A stretch of DNA of 13,323 nucleotides from an uncultured Lachnospiraceae bacterium (GCA_910586025.1 CAJUIO010000087.1:2551-15873); one strand, 5' to 3'. Counted from the stretch's first letter, positions 6,798 to 13,174 are shown. The notes: generated by a model from the sequence alone, not told the origin. A program made the numbers and translations.

Positions 6798-7509
6798 GGA
6801 ACATACAGAGCCCTGATTTTCCAAAATCATATCCTCCAGCCCATGGCCGGGCGGAACAATCGGCATCACATTTTCCTCCGGTTCCATGATGAATTCAATC
6901 ACCACAGGCGCCTTGCGGGCGCCTGTGGCCGCCTTAAGCGCAGGCGCAATGTCCTCCTGTCTTCAGGCCTTCCCCGGCTTCCGTATTCTCCGGATATGCG
7001 CCGCTTCCGTATTGCCTCTGTATGTCCTTTGGCAGGTCTACAAGCGCAACGCCCGGTTTCCCTGACCTTGCAATGACAAAGGCTTCTCTGATTGCCTGCG
7101 CCAAATCATCGCGCCTGTGCACTGTTACGGCATATTTACAGACGCTTTTTACAATATCAGTAATCGCAACCTCCTGAAAGGCATTCTTGCCGATCAGCCC
7201 GGTGGAAACCTGCCCGGTAAAGCATACCAAAGGGACGCTGTCATAATTTGCCGTGGCAATTCCGGTCACTAAATTCGTGGCCCCCGGCCCGCTCGTAACC
7301 AGACATACTCCAACTTTTCCCGTAGAGCGGGCATATCCGTCTGCGGCGTGGACCAATCCCTGCTCATGCCGCGGTAAAATAACCTCTATCTCCTTTTCTC
7401 CGTAGAGGGCGTTAAACAGGTCAATTGCCTGTCCGCCCGGATAGGCGAACAGTGCGTCTACCCCCTCCGCCCTGAGGGCTTTCACAAATAATTCCGCTCC
7501 TGTGATCAA
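6789..7509 (-). pseudogene. ilvB: Acetolactate synthase large subunit, internally deleted and frameshifted
   Basis: The intact enzyme condenses two pyruvates to acetolactate using ThDP. Here the N-terminal ThDP domain is well preserved: FAYPGGQAID, the catalytic Glu in LPRHEQGLVHAADGYARSTG, LVTSGPGATNLVTG and VDLPKDIQRQYG. After about 185 codons the homology stops and the frame runs into TAA at 6934. In another frame the last roughly 55 codons of the same gene continue (EDIAPALKAA, PVVIEFIMEPEENVMPIVPP, GLEDMILEN) to TAG at 6789. About 300-330 middle codons, including the second ThDP-binding domain, are missing, so activity is not expected. The start is taken as TTG at 7509, with GGGAGGAGG eight bases upstream and MITGAELFVKAL typical of the family; an in-frame ATG at 7539 lies inside the operator-like site. 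The gene follows tetR and probably was its target. Confidence 0.87.
6902..6928. repeat. Perfect 11-bp inverted repeat near the ilvB deletion scar
   Basis: CCACAGGCGCC (6902-6912) and GGCGCCTGTGG (6918-6928) form a perfect stem around TTGCG. It lies within the preserved C-terminal ilvB frame (it encodes TGARKAPV), about 30-60 bases from the inferred deletion junction. Such a hairpin could have stalled replication and favoured the deletion, but it may be only a coding coincidence. Confidence 0.5.
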
Positions 7510-7535
7510 AATATTTTCCTCCTCCCGAAATGTAT

Positions 7536-7547
7536 GCATGTACTTGC
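7536..7547. promoter_or_regulatory. Putative TetR operator before ilvB remnant
   Basis: GCATGTACTTGC differs by one base from the perfect palindrome GCAAGTACTTGC found at the tetR promoter. It lies about ten bases upstream of the ilvB ribosome binding site, where it would cover the transcription start. This suggests that TetR controlled both its own gene and ilvB. Confidence 0.6.
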
Positions 7548-7568
7548 TTGCTTTATTGGTCTGAGAAA

Positions 7569-7590
7569 TGGCACTGCCTTCACAGTACCA
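7569..7590 (-). terminator. Weak hairpin after tetR
   Basis: On the minus strand, TGGTACTG and CAGTGCCA pair (one G-U wobble) around a six-base loop four bases after the tetR stop. They are followed only by ATTTCTC. It may attenuate rather than end transcription into the ilvB remnant. Confidence 0.35.
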
Positions 7591-7593
7591 CTC

Positions 7594-8187
7594 TTATCTG
7601 TTTTCCTCTTCTCTTTTCCCGATCCCGTTTACGAATAACTTTACGCTGTTTTTGATATATTCTTCTCTGTGCGTCTCCGAAAGCTTCTGGCTGAAGGATG
7701 CATTTAAAAAGGTATAGCCAAACGTGGAAGAAAAAACAGTCATTGCCAGGCTTGCAAAATCGCAGTGCCCGATCTTTCCCAATTGCTCCATCCTCTTGAA
7801 ATATTCCACAAGAGAGGAAAGAAACGCCTGCGGCACCTTCATAATCAGCGGAGCTGTCTCCTCATAGAGCTGGGGCGCTCTCAATCCAATAGAAAGATTT
7901 ACAAAATCCGGGGTTATCCTGTCCATATAGGCATTCATGAACATCTCTAAATCAGGCTCTAACTCCCATTGGACATTCTGAAAAATCTCCGGTGTGACAT
8001 TCGCTCTCCACTTTTCCTGAGATACCCCCTGCAGCACAATATCCTTTTTACTTTTAAATTTACGGAACAGGGTGCATTCATTTACATTGGCCGCATTTGC
8101 AATATCCTTTGTGGTAGTTGCCACGTATCCCTTGTCTCGAATCAGAGACATGGTCGCGTCAATTATCTTCTGGCTTGTCTCGTCCAT
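7594..8187 (-). CDS. TetR/AcrR-family transcriptional regulator
   Basis: This 197-residue protein has the TetR N-terminal DNA-binding domain: an initial helix SQKIIDATMSLIRDKGYVAT (5-24), then TTKDIANAANVNECTLFRKF (25-44) as the helix-turn-helix, closed by KSKKDIVL. The remaining roughly 145 residues are a helical ligand and dimer domain of no recognised subtype. The start ATG at 8187 is preceded by GGTGGAGG, rather close to the codon, with no better alternative. Its promoter carries a perfect 12-bp palindrome over the predicted start site, and a near-copy lies before the downstream ilvB remnant. I infer a repressor of itself and of the former acetolactate synthase. The inducer is unknown, and loss of the target's function may leave the regulator without a local job. 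Confidence 0.92.
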   Translation of the reverse strand: MDETSQKIIDATMSLIRDKGYVATTTKDIANAANVNECTLFRKFKSKKDIVLQGVSQEKWRANVTPEIFQNVQWELEPDLEMFMNAYMDRITPDFVNLSIGLRAPQLYEETAPLIMKVPQAFLSSLVEYFKRMEQLGKIGHCDFASLAMTVFSSTFGYTFLNASFSQKLSETHREEYIKNSVKLFVNGIGKREEENR

Positions 8188-8202
8188 TCCTCCACCTCAC
8201 AT

Positions 8203-8214
8203 GCAAGTACTTGC
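8203..8214. promoter_or_regulatory. TetR operator, perfect palindrome
   Basis: GCAAGTACTTGC is a perfect 12-bp palindrome placed over the predicted transcription start of tetR. A copy with a single change is found at 7536-7547 before the ilvB remnant. Two matching sites at the two expected control points make a real operator likely. Confidence 0.7.
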
Positions 8215-8218
8215 TGTC

Positions 8219-8247
8219 ATTCTATAAGATTTTGATTGATGAGTCAA
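8219..8247 (-). promoter_or_regulatory. Promoter of tetR
   Basis: On the minus strand the -35 box TTGACT (8242-8247) and the -10 box TAGAAT (8219-8224) are exactly 17 bases apart. Transcription would start near 8212, inside the palindrome at 8203-8214. Confidence 0.75.
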
Positions 8248-8268
8248 GCGGATTTTCCAAACATACAT

Positions 8269-8285
8269 CCGGCTTGCGCCGCCGG
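8269..8285 (-). terminator. Possible weak terminator of the PadR operon
   Basis: After the last gene of the operon (stop at 8294), CCGGC and GCCGG pair around a seven-base loop on the minus strand. They are followed by ATGTATGTTT. The stem is short and the T-tract poor, so this is only a candidate. Confidence 0.25.
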
Positions 8286-8293
8286 GCGGCCGC

Positions 8294-8536
8294 TTATCCG
8301 CAGCACACCCGAAACGGGTTCAGCAAAAACCCTGCCAGCTTAAAGCAGGCCATGCCCAGGGGAATCATGATCAGGGTACAGCACAACACCGCTCCCAGCA
8401 CGCCGATCACAATCGCACAGGGTACACAGACCAGAAGCTTCAAAGCAAGCTTCAAAATTCCTCCCACCAGATGAAAACAGAATGAGAGCACCAGTACTAT
8501 CAATAAAAATGCGGCTATCACAATTAATCCGGCCAT
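8294..8536 (-). CDS. Small two-helix membrane protein, unknown function
   Basis: This 80-residue, very hydrophobic protein has two long membrane segments (about 3-24 and 34-62) and a short cysteine-bearing tail (NPFRVCCG). An open frame extends upstream to 8701, but that part is the antisense-frame shadow of the DUF4097 gene. The ATG at 8536 is preferred because AAAGGA lies about nine bases before it and it begins 16 bases after the DUF4097 stop. It is the last gene of the PadR-led operon. I do not recognise a family. By position it may associate with the membrane proteins encoded upstream, in the way that small accessory membrane proteins sit with PspC or LiaF-type envelope stress proteins, but nothing in the sequence shows this. 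Confidence 0.65.
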   Translation of the reverse strand: MAGLIVIAAFLLIVLVLSFCFHLVGGILKLALKLLVCVPCAIVIGVLGAVLCCTLIMIPLGMACFKLAGFLLNPFRVCCG

Positions 8537-8552
8537 ATCATCCCATCCTTTC

Positions 8553-9560
8553 TCAATCCTCAAAGCTGATTGTGATGTTTCCCATATCACACTCGATCTC
8601 AAACTTGCTTCCCGCATGGTTATTGATGTGACTCTCATCGCCAAAGCTTGCAAAGGAATAGCTTCCCACGTCCACATTGCCCATGGAGCACTCGATTTCA
8701 TAATTATGATCGCTCTCGCTTCCCGTCAGGGACAGATCAATGTTCCCCATACCGCACTCCAAATCCAGATTACCGGATATGGTTCCGTCATAGACGCATT
8801 CTCCCACGCCCACCGTGATATCGCCATCCACGATCCGTACGTCCTGCGCCTCGATCCGTCCGGCCCCCACGTCCGCATCCATCTCATACAGATCCAGATC
8901 CGTAAGTATCAGCTCCGCCGCTCCAAGAGACACATCCATCTTTCCCGCTTCCACACCTGAGACCTCCATGGTGCAGGCACCGATTTCCAGGTCAATCTCA
9001 TCAAAATAGCTGCCCTTGGGAACTCTGACCTCTACCCGGTTTCTATTAATCCCCTTTGCGCTATCGAACATATTCTGAACATTCTGAAAGCCCGAGATAT
9101 AGAGCTCTCCCTTCTTTACCTCGTATCTGCAGCGGCCCACAACCTCCTCGATGTAAACATCTATCAGACCATCGTCCTCCTCCTTCTCCACAAGATAAAA
9201 TGTACCTGCCCCCAGCTCCATCTCAATTTTTGAGACATTCGACAGGGCAATCTGATCTCCCTCGTCCGTCCTGCCTGACAATCCGCCTGACTGACTGCTG
9301 CTGTCACCTGATGCTCTCGTCTCCTTTTCCTTCACAGCCTCCGCACTGCTTTCGGCTCTGTCAGATGCCAGGTATCCCAGCCGTCCGTCCGTGGCATGAT
9401 AGACAGCCCTTCCTATCCTGTCAAGCGTTCTCTCCGCCCATATGTCATTATTTATCGCTGTGATGCCCCCTCCCGCAAACGCACTGATTGACCCGAGCAG
9501 ACATCCCGCGGTAAAAAGTCCTGCCGCCGCTAATAAGCTGAATTTTGTAAATTTTGTCAT
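8553..9560 (-). CDS. DUF4097-family beta-repeat protein, membrane-anchored
   Basis: This 335-residue protein begins with a hydrophobic segment (8-30) that is either a membrane anchor or a lipoprotein-like signal (TAGC, possible Cys20). A low-complexity Ser/Glu/Gly linker follows (about 66-102). From about 110 to the end it is a series of short beta repeats of the form acidic or hydrophobic-x-G-A/M-G-x-hydrophobic: ELGAGTFYL, EIGACTMEV, SLGAAELIL, DVGAGRIEA, GVGECVYDG, ECGMGNIDL, ECSMGNVDV and ECDMGNITI. This is the right-handed beta-helix style of DUF4097 (putative adhesin). The last three repeats share ECxMGN, aligning Cys269, Cys291 and Cys324. Its ATG overlaps the DUF1700 stop by four bases. 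Such trios of PadR, DUF1700 and DUF4097 are common in Firmicutes and are thought to concern the cell envelope; the function is unproven. Confidence 0.85.
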   Translation of the reverse strand: MTKFTKFSLLAAAGLFTAGCLLGSISAFAGGGITAINNDIWAERTLDRIGRAVYHATDGRLGYLASDRAESSAEAVKEKETRASGDSSSQSGGLSGRTDEGDQIALSNVSKIEMELGAGTFYLVEKEEDDGLIDVYIEEVVGRCRYEVKKGELYISGFQNVQNMFDSAKGINRNRVEVRVPKGSYFDEIDLEIGACTMEVSGVEAGKMDVSLGAAELILTDLDLYEMDADVGAGRIEAQDVRIVDGDITVGVGECVYDGTISGNLDLECGMGNIDLSLTGSESDHNYEIECSMGNVDVGSYSFASFGDESHINNHAGSKFEIECDMGNITISFED

Positions 9561-10303
9561 AATGCTTCTCCCTTCTTTCTGAAAATCTGATGAAACAGCC
9601 AGCTGCCGCCGCGCCAGATGGCCGGAATTCCTCTTCCCACAAACCAGATTGTTACCACCATGGCCAGAATTCCGATCGCCAGACAGATGCAGGCTCCTCC
9701 GATCAGGCCTATTGCATCAATGGGACTGTAGATCAGACAGCCCATCCCGGCCACAAAAAGTGACACTCCCACTACAAAAAGGATCAATGCCGTCAGCCCG
9801 AAGGCGAATACAACGGCCATCACCGCAGCCACAAGCCCGAGAAGAGCTCCTGCGATCCCGCACACCGCTCCCAGAATGACAGGAGAGACGAAAAAGCAGC
9901 CCACCACGATGAGAACGATCGCCCATGTGGGCAACCCCTTCTTATCCTCCCCTCTCTTATTTTCAAACTGCGCCTCCGGCTTCTCCTGTTCCTGATGGAT
10001 GCCGCCGCTATCCTCCGCCACAGGGATGGTCCGCTTTGCCACCTGGTTCCTTCGTTCCTCCGCGGCGGCATCGCAAAAGCCCGTCTCCGTGAATTCCCCC
10101 TGCTCTTCCGGATCGGAAAGCCCCTCCTTCACAATATTCGCCACCTGCTCAGGAGACCCCAGAGCCTCGATCACGGAAGCCTCATTCTCCCTTCCGGCAT
10201 CGTTGAAATAGTCATTATAATATTGAAGCGCCTCCTCTCTTTCGTTGGGCGAAATGTCCGATAGCAATTCTTCAAGCCGTCTCATAAATTCCCATCTGCT
10301 CAT
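9557..10303 (-). CDS. DUF1700 (HAAS-type) membrane protein
   Basis: This 248-residue protein has an N-terminal soluble helical domain with the DUF1700 pattern (MSRWEFMRRLEELLSDISP, then EALQYYNDYFNDAG and EALGSPEQVANIVKEGL, residues 1-62). A polar linker rich in Glu and Lys follows (63-123). After it come two to four closely packed hydrophobic segments (about 126-190 and 195-223) and a positively charged C-terminus. In known Firmicutes operons this domain follows a PadR regulator and precedes DUF4097 proteins. Both ends show ATGA overlaps with those neighbours, so the three are probably made in fixed proportion. A signalling or assembly role at the membrane is inferred only from this conserved context. 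Confidence 0.85.
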   Translation of the reverse strand: MSRWEFMRRLEELLSDISPNEREEALQYYNDYFNDAGRENEASVIEALGSPEQVANIVKEGLSDPEEQGEFTETGFCDAAAEERRNQVAKRTIPVAEDSGGIHQEQEKPEAQFENKRGEDKKGLPTWAIVLIVVGCFFVSPVILGAVCGIAGALLGLVAAVMAVVFAFGLTALILFVVGVSLFVAGMGCLIYSPIDAIGLIGGACICLAIGILAMVVTIWFVGRGIPAIWRGGSWLFHQIFRKKGEAL

Positions 10304-10626
10304 ACTGATAAATTCCCTCCCTCAAATATACTGTTGATCTTAGCCGAATATCTGCTCCATTCACATTCATACAGATTTAATTGAAGACGCCCTTTTTCCG
10401 TCACTTTATAATATCTCCTGTTCCTTCCCGCACATTCCACGTCATAGACCTCCAGACATTCATCCTTCTGCAGACGCCTCAGCACCGGGTAAAGAGTGGA
10501 TTCCGAAAGTTCCATGACCTGCCTGACATCCTGTGTTATCTTATATCCATATGCCCCCTCGGGTTCCCTGGATACCACCGCAAGCACGATTGCGTCAAGA
10601 AGCGCCGCTCCTGTATTAAAAACCAT
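10300..10626 (-). CDS. PadR-family transcriptional regulator
   Basis: This 108-residue, short (subfamily s2-like) PadR protein has a winged helix with the signature YGYKITQDV (26-34), SESTLYPVLRRLQKDECLEVY (41-61) and the wing AGRNRRYYKVTEKGR (66-80), followed by a single long C-terminal helix for dimerisation. AAGGAG about eight bases upstream fixes the ATG at 10626. It is first in a four-gene operon and overlaps the next gene by four bases. The AT-rich promoter region carries repeated TATAATATT blocks, suggesting that it represses its own operon in the usual PadR manner. The inducer is unknown; in other PadR systems envelope-active compounds or phenolics release the repressor. Confidence 0.92.
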   Translation of the reverse strand: MVFNTGAALLDAIVLAVVSREPEGAYGYKITQDVRQVMELSESTLYPVLRRLQKDECLEVYDVECAGRNRRYYKVTEKGRLQLNLYECEWSRYSAKINSIFEGGNLSV

Positions 10627-10676
10627 CCCCGATCTCCTTTCTCTCCCTCCATCTGTTCAGGAGAAATTCAGCTGTC

Positions 10677-10737
10677 TATAATATTACATATCGTATAATA
10701 TTACCTCTGATATACATACTATATGCTATATAATATT
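10677..10737. promoter_or_regulatory. Repeated AT-rich blocks, candidate PadR operators
   Basis: TATAATATTAC occurs at 10677-10687 and again at 10694-10704 (17 bases apart), and TATAATATT a third time at 10729-10737. The first two lie in the leader and the third between the promoter boxes. Repeated spacing close to a multiple of the helical turn fits cooperative repressor binding. PadR sites are typically AT-rich inverted repeats, so the match is suggestive only. Confidence 0.45.
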
Positions 10738-10747
10738 GTTTTGTCAA
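10718..10747 (-). promoter_or_regulatory. Promoter of the PadR operon
   Basis: On the minus strand a perfect -35 box TTGACA (10742-10747) is followed after 18 bases by the -10 box TATAGT (10718-10723). Transcription would start near 10711, giving a leader of about 85 bases that runs through the TATAATATTAC repeats. Confidence 0.7.
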
Positions 10748-10780
10748 TAGGTTTTTATTTTTATCACTTCACGGCGGCAA

Positions 10781-10960
10781 GGTCTTTCCTATGTAGCTCC
10801 GCAGCCAGGGCCTCTGACACCCGAAGCCTATGAAGTCAAAGACCCCGCTGCAAGCAACGGGGCATCAAATTTGCAGCGCTGCAAAGCAGCGGGGTATTTG
10901 ACCCTCGCGGCAGTCGCCAAATGTGCATGCAAGCATGCTCACTTGGCTCGTTGCTCGCGG
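10781..10960. repeat. Highly structured non-coding element, probably a dispersed repeat
   Basis: This GC-rich stretch in an otherwise AT-rich spacer is packed with symmetry. CCCCGCTGC (10843-10851) pairs with GCAGCGGGG (10886-10894). Between them lies the perfect 16-bp palindrome TTTGCAGCGCTGCAAA (10870-10885). A second arm, GCCAAATGTGCATGC with GCATGCTCACTTGGC (10916-10930 and 10933-10947), pairs in 13 of 15 positions. CCC-CGCG at 10902-10909 can pair with CGCGGG near 10956-10961. GGTCTTT (10781-10787) and AAAGACC (10838-10844) may mark a further, outer pair. No reading frame of note runs through it. From memory, similar sequences recur between genes in Lachnospiraceae. It could be a MITE or REP-like element or a structured RNA; no open frame or transposase lies next to it. 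Confidence 0.6.
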
Positions 10961-10964
10961 GAAT

Positions 10965-11005
10965 AAAAAAGACCGATTCATCAAATATAACGTTTGACGA
11001 CGGTC
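10965..11005 (-). terminator. Rho-independent terminator of the XRE operon
   Basis: On the minus strand, GACCG-TCGTCAAA and TTTGATGA-AT-CGGTC form a 13-pair stem (one G-U pair, a two-base bulge) around a seven-base loop, followed directly by TTTTTT. It begins 25 bases after the stop of the CmpB-like gene and is the best terminator in the window. Confidence 0.9.
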
Positions 11006-11029
11006 CTTTTCTTCATATTATAACGTCTC

Positions 11030-12355
11030 TCATTCCTCCGATGCCACAATTTTGGCATTGGGATAAATCCTCTCCATCCTCTCGTCCGTAAAGCGTTCAT
11101 CCAGAAATTCCTCCAGGGCGTTTTCCGCTTCTTTGGTCTGCGTATTCCTCTCCGTATATCTGGCAAGGGCAAGGGAGGAAATCATGCAGTTGAATATCAT
11201 GAAAACCAGAGCCGCCCACACCGTCACCTTTCCCGCTCTCTCCGGCAGTCTTTCGATCCATGCGGAAAGCCTGGGATAGAGAAGCTTCATCCACACCACG
11301 GCCGCAATTCCCCAGAAAAAGCAGTAGAGAAGATTGATTCTTCCCCCGAGATTAAAGGCAAACCCGCTGTAATCCCAGAACACGGTTCCAAACACCAGCT
11401 CCGTGAAGACGCTGCATATGTACTCATAGGCGCCTCCCAGCAGAGTGCCCGCAGCAAAAATATAGGAATCGTTCCTTCCCCTGATGCGGTACAAAACCAT
11501 GGTGAGGAGGCAGCATCCCAGTCCCCATACGATGCTGAAGGGGCCATAGACCACGCTGCTGCGGCTCATCAGTCTCCCGGTTGTCACAAGACAGAACACT
11601 GTCTCCGTGACATCGCCGAGAAAGGCTCCCACAAAGAAAAGACTCACCAGCTTGTAAAAGCCGCACCCCTGTGCGAATACCTTTTCCCTCTCCTGTCCCT
11701 TCGGCCAAGGCTCCGCCTCCCGGGCAAGCGCCGGGAAAGCCTTCTCCATACGTCCTCTGATCCTTCCGGTAATTCTGTTCTCCAGAAGGCGTGAGAGCCG
11801 TCCCATGCCGGCAGTCCACTCCGAAACCTGCCGCGCCTCCTTCTGCATTCCCAGAAGTGCGAGAGCCGTTCCCGTTCCGTCTACAAGAAGCAGCGCAGAA
11901 AGACCCCAAAGCAGAACAACTCCGGCAATTCCCGGCACGAGCCTCAGGAGCACCGCAAGCAGCGGATTTACAAAAAGCACCATCAGCACGGCAAAGACAC
12001 CCCACAAAAGAGAATACCGCAGACACACATAGCCCTCGAAATTGAATCGGATCCCGGAATAATCCCACCATTTCTTATGAAAAATTTTTTCCAGCAAGAG
12101 CCCCGTGACAAACTCTATGAACGCCCCCAGGATCATTCCTCCCAGAAACAGGAAAAAGAGATTGTCTGCAAGCTCCGGCAGAAAGACCGCATAGGACACT
12201 GCGCCGATCCCATAGACCGGGCACAGGGGACCGCTCACAAAACCCCGGTTAATAAATCTTTTCCTCTCCACCGCCGCCGCGCAGACCTCGCCGCACCAGC
12301 CCGCAAAGGAATAGACAAAGAAAAACCACACAAGCTCATAGAAAGAATATATCAT
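11030..12355 (-). CDS. CmpB-like (PF06541, putative ABC permease) membrane protein with tandem duplicated domain
   Basis: This 441-residue polytopic membrane protein belongs to the family often labelled putative ABC transporter permease. The first copy (about 1-155) has FAGWCGEV, NRGFVSGPLCPVYGIGAV, LGAFIEFVTGLLLEK and WWDYSGIRFNFEGYVCLRYS followed by LLWG. The second (about 232-365) repeats the plan as FLGDVTETVF, SSVVYGPFSIVWGLG, LGGAYEYICSVFTELVFG and FWDYSGFAFNLGGRINLLYC followed by FFWG. A basic cytosolic linker (about 170-230) joins them, and the C-terminus is a charged helix after a last hydrophobic segment (378-397). Most relatives that I know carry one copy. No ABC ATPase is adjacent, so the transporter label is doubtful. 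GAGG eight bases before the ATG supports the start. It is the last gene of the XRE operon, 43 bases after its neighbour. Confidence 0.8.
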   Translation of the reverse strand: MIYSFYELVWFFFVYSFAGWCGEVCAAAVERKRFINRGFVSGPLCPVYGIGAVSYAVFLPELADNLFFLFLGGMILGAFIEFVTGLLLEKIFHKKWWDYSGIRFNFEGYVCLRYSLLWGVFAVLMVLFVNPLLAVLLRLVPGIAGVVLLWGLSALLLVDGTGTALALLGMQKEARQVSEWTAGMGRLSRLLENRITGRIRGRMEKAFPALAREAEPWPKGQEREKVFAQGCGFYKLVSLFFVGAFLGDVTETVFCLVTTGRLMSRSSVVYGPFSIVWGLGCCLLTMVLYRIRGRNDSYIFAAGTLLGGAYEYICSVFTELVFGTVFWDYSGFAFNLGGRINLLYCFFWGIAAVVWMKLLYPRLSAWIERLPERAGKVTVWAALVFMIFNCMISSLALARYTERNTQTKEAENALEEFLDERFTDERMERIYPNAKIVASEE

Positions 12356-12370
12356 TTGTAATTCCTCATC

Positions 12371-12385
12371 CGCCGTTTTCCGGCG
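12371..12385 (-). other. Small GC hairpin before the CmpB-like gene
   Basis: CGCCG and CGGCG pair around a five-base loop just upstream of the ribosome binding site of the CmpB-like gene. It has no T-tract. It could stabilise or process the transcript between the two cistrons, or be accidental. Confidence 0.3.
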
Positions 12386-12398
12386 TATCGCCTTTCAC

Positions 12399-12884
12399 CT
12401 ACATCCTTTTCTCATACACCTTACGGGCGACGAGATAGCTGAACAGAAACACATACACAATAAAAAGAACCGCTTTCACCAGTATAGGATAAAAAATCCC
12501 TCCGATCAAGCCCCCGGCCAGGGCAGCAAACATCATGACCTGAACCGCCGTCTTAATTGCCCGGGAGCTGATCTCCAGAAGCCGCTCATCCGAATTCTCA
12601 AGCCTGCTCTGCTTCAGCTTCTCCTCATTCCCCAGCAGAATCATATTTCTAATAATCATGATAAGGCCGCCCAGGGCAAGCCCAGCCCCCGCCCCGCAGT
12701 ATACTCCCATCATATAGTCGGGCAGTCCGGAAACTTCTCCCCTCCACGCCAGAGCCGCCGTGGCCGAAACCGCAATTCCCACCGCACACAGCAGCGCCAG
12801 CTTCCAGTTCCTTCCGATCAGCTCTCTTCGGTATTCCTCGTTGGTAGCTGCCTTTGTCTGGCAGAAAATACCCTTTGCACTCAT
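12399..12884 (-). CDS. Four-helix membrane protein of an XRE operon, unknown function
   Basis: This 161-residue protein has a short polar N-terminus and two pairs of membrane helices (about 27-46 and 58-84, then 111-131 and 134-153). A charged cytosolic loop separates them and carries ENSDERLLEISSRAIKTAVQ (96-115). The DER-x-x-x-I-x-x-x-A pattern in that loop is seen in several small membrane protein families encoded beside short XRE regulators (DUF2178/DUF3796-like), but I cannot assign one firmly. AGGAGG lies about seven bases before the ATG, which overlaps the xre stop by four bases (ATGA). Tight coupling with the regulator suggests that the two are a functional unit, for example a membrane partner whose level the regulator controls. 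Confidence 0.75.
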   Translation of the reverse strand: MSAKGIFCQTKAATNEEYRRELIGRNWKLALLCAVGIAVSATAALAWRGEVSGLPDYMMGVYCGAGAGLALGGLIMIIRNMILLGNEEKLKQSRLENSDERLLEISSRAIKTAVQVMMFAALAGGLIGGIFYPILVKAVLFIVYVFLFSYLVARKVYEKRM

Positions 12885-13090
12885 AAATTCTCCTCCTCCT
12901 TGTCAAACAGAAACATTTCCTCAATAGTCACCCCGAAATACTGTGCGATCTTGTGGGCCAGAACCAAAGATGCCTTGTATTTCCCGTTCTCCAGGGAAAT
13001 GATCGTCTGCCTCGTGACATTTACCGCATCAGCCAGCTCCTCCTGCGTGACTCTCCTCTCCTTGCGGAACTCCATAATTCTGGTCTTCAA
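12881..13090 (-). CDS. Short XRE-family transcriptional regulator (TTG start)
   Basis: This 69-residue protein is a single Cro/CI-type helix-turn-helix: RIMEFRKERRVTQEELADAV (4-23), the recognition helix NVTRQTIISLENGKYKASL (24-42), and LAHKIAQYFGVTIEEMFLF (44-62), which is the standard clostridial short regulator. An ATG at 13177 would add 29 residues with no family resemblance, in the leader region. The TTG at 13090 is preferred because AAGGAG stands seven bases before it and family members begin with MK.R I.E.RKE at this place. An inner ATG at 13075 is possible but cuts the first helix. It leads a three-gene operon and overlaps the next gene by four bases. Direct repeats around its promoter suggest self-control. 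Confidence 0.88.
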   Translation of the reverse strand: MKTRIMEFRKERRVTQEELADAVNVTRQTIISLENGKYKASLVLAHKIAQYFGVTIEEMFLFDKEEENL

Positions 13091-13174
13091 AACACCACTC
13101 CTTCCGCCATACGGCATGGCACACACGCTCCACTTGAGCCCTGCACTTATGTATCCGCCGTATATTGTACAGTT

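Noticed and set aside
8537..8701. N-terminal extension of the small membrane protein to 135 residues
   Set aside because: The extra part overlaps the DUF4097 coding end in another frame and is not membrane-like. A proper ribosome binding site stands before the inner ATG at 8536.
10843..10947. CRISPR array
   Set aside because: The repeats here are inverted and of different sequence, with no regular repeat-spacer pattern and no cas genes.
10981..11172. A 63-codon minus-strand open frame ending in the terminator
   Set aside because: It overlaps the CmpB-like gene end in another frame and reads through the terminator stem; there is no family match.
11424..12071. A 215-codon minus-strand open frame inside the CmpB-like gene
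   Set aside because: It is rich in Gly, Cys and Arg, has no recognisable start context, and overlaps a gene with clear family motifs in another frame.
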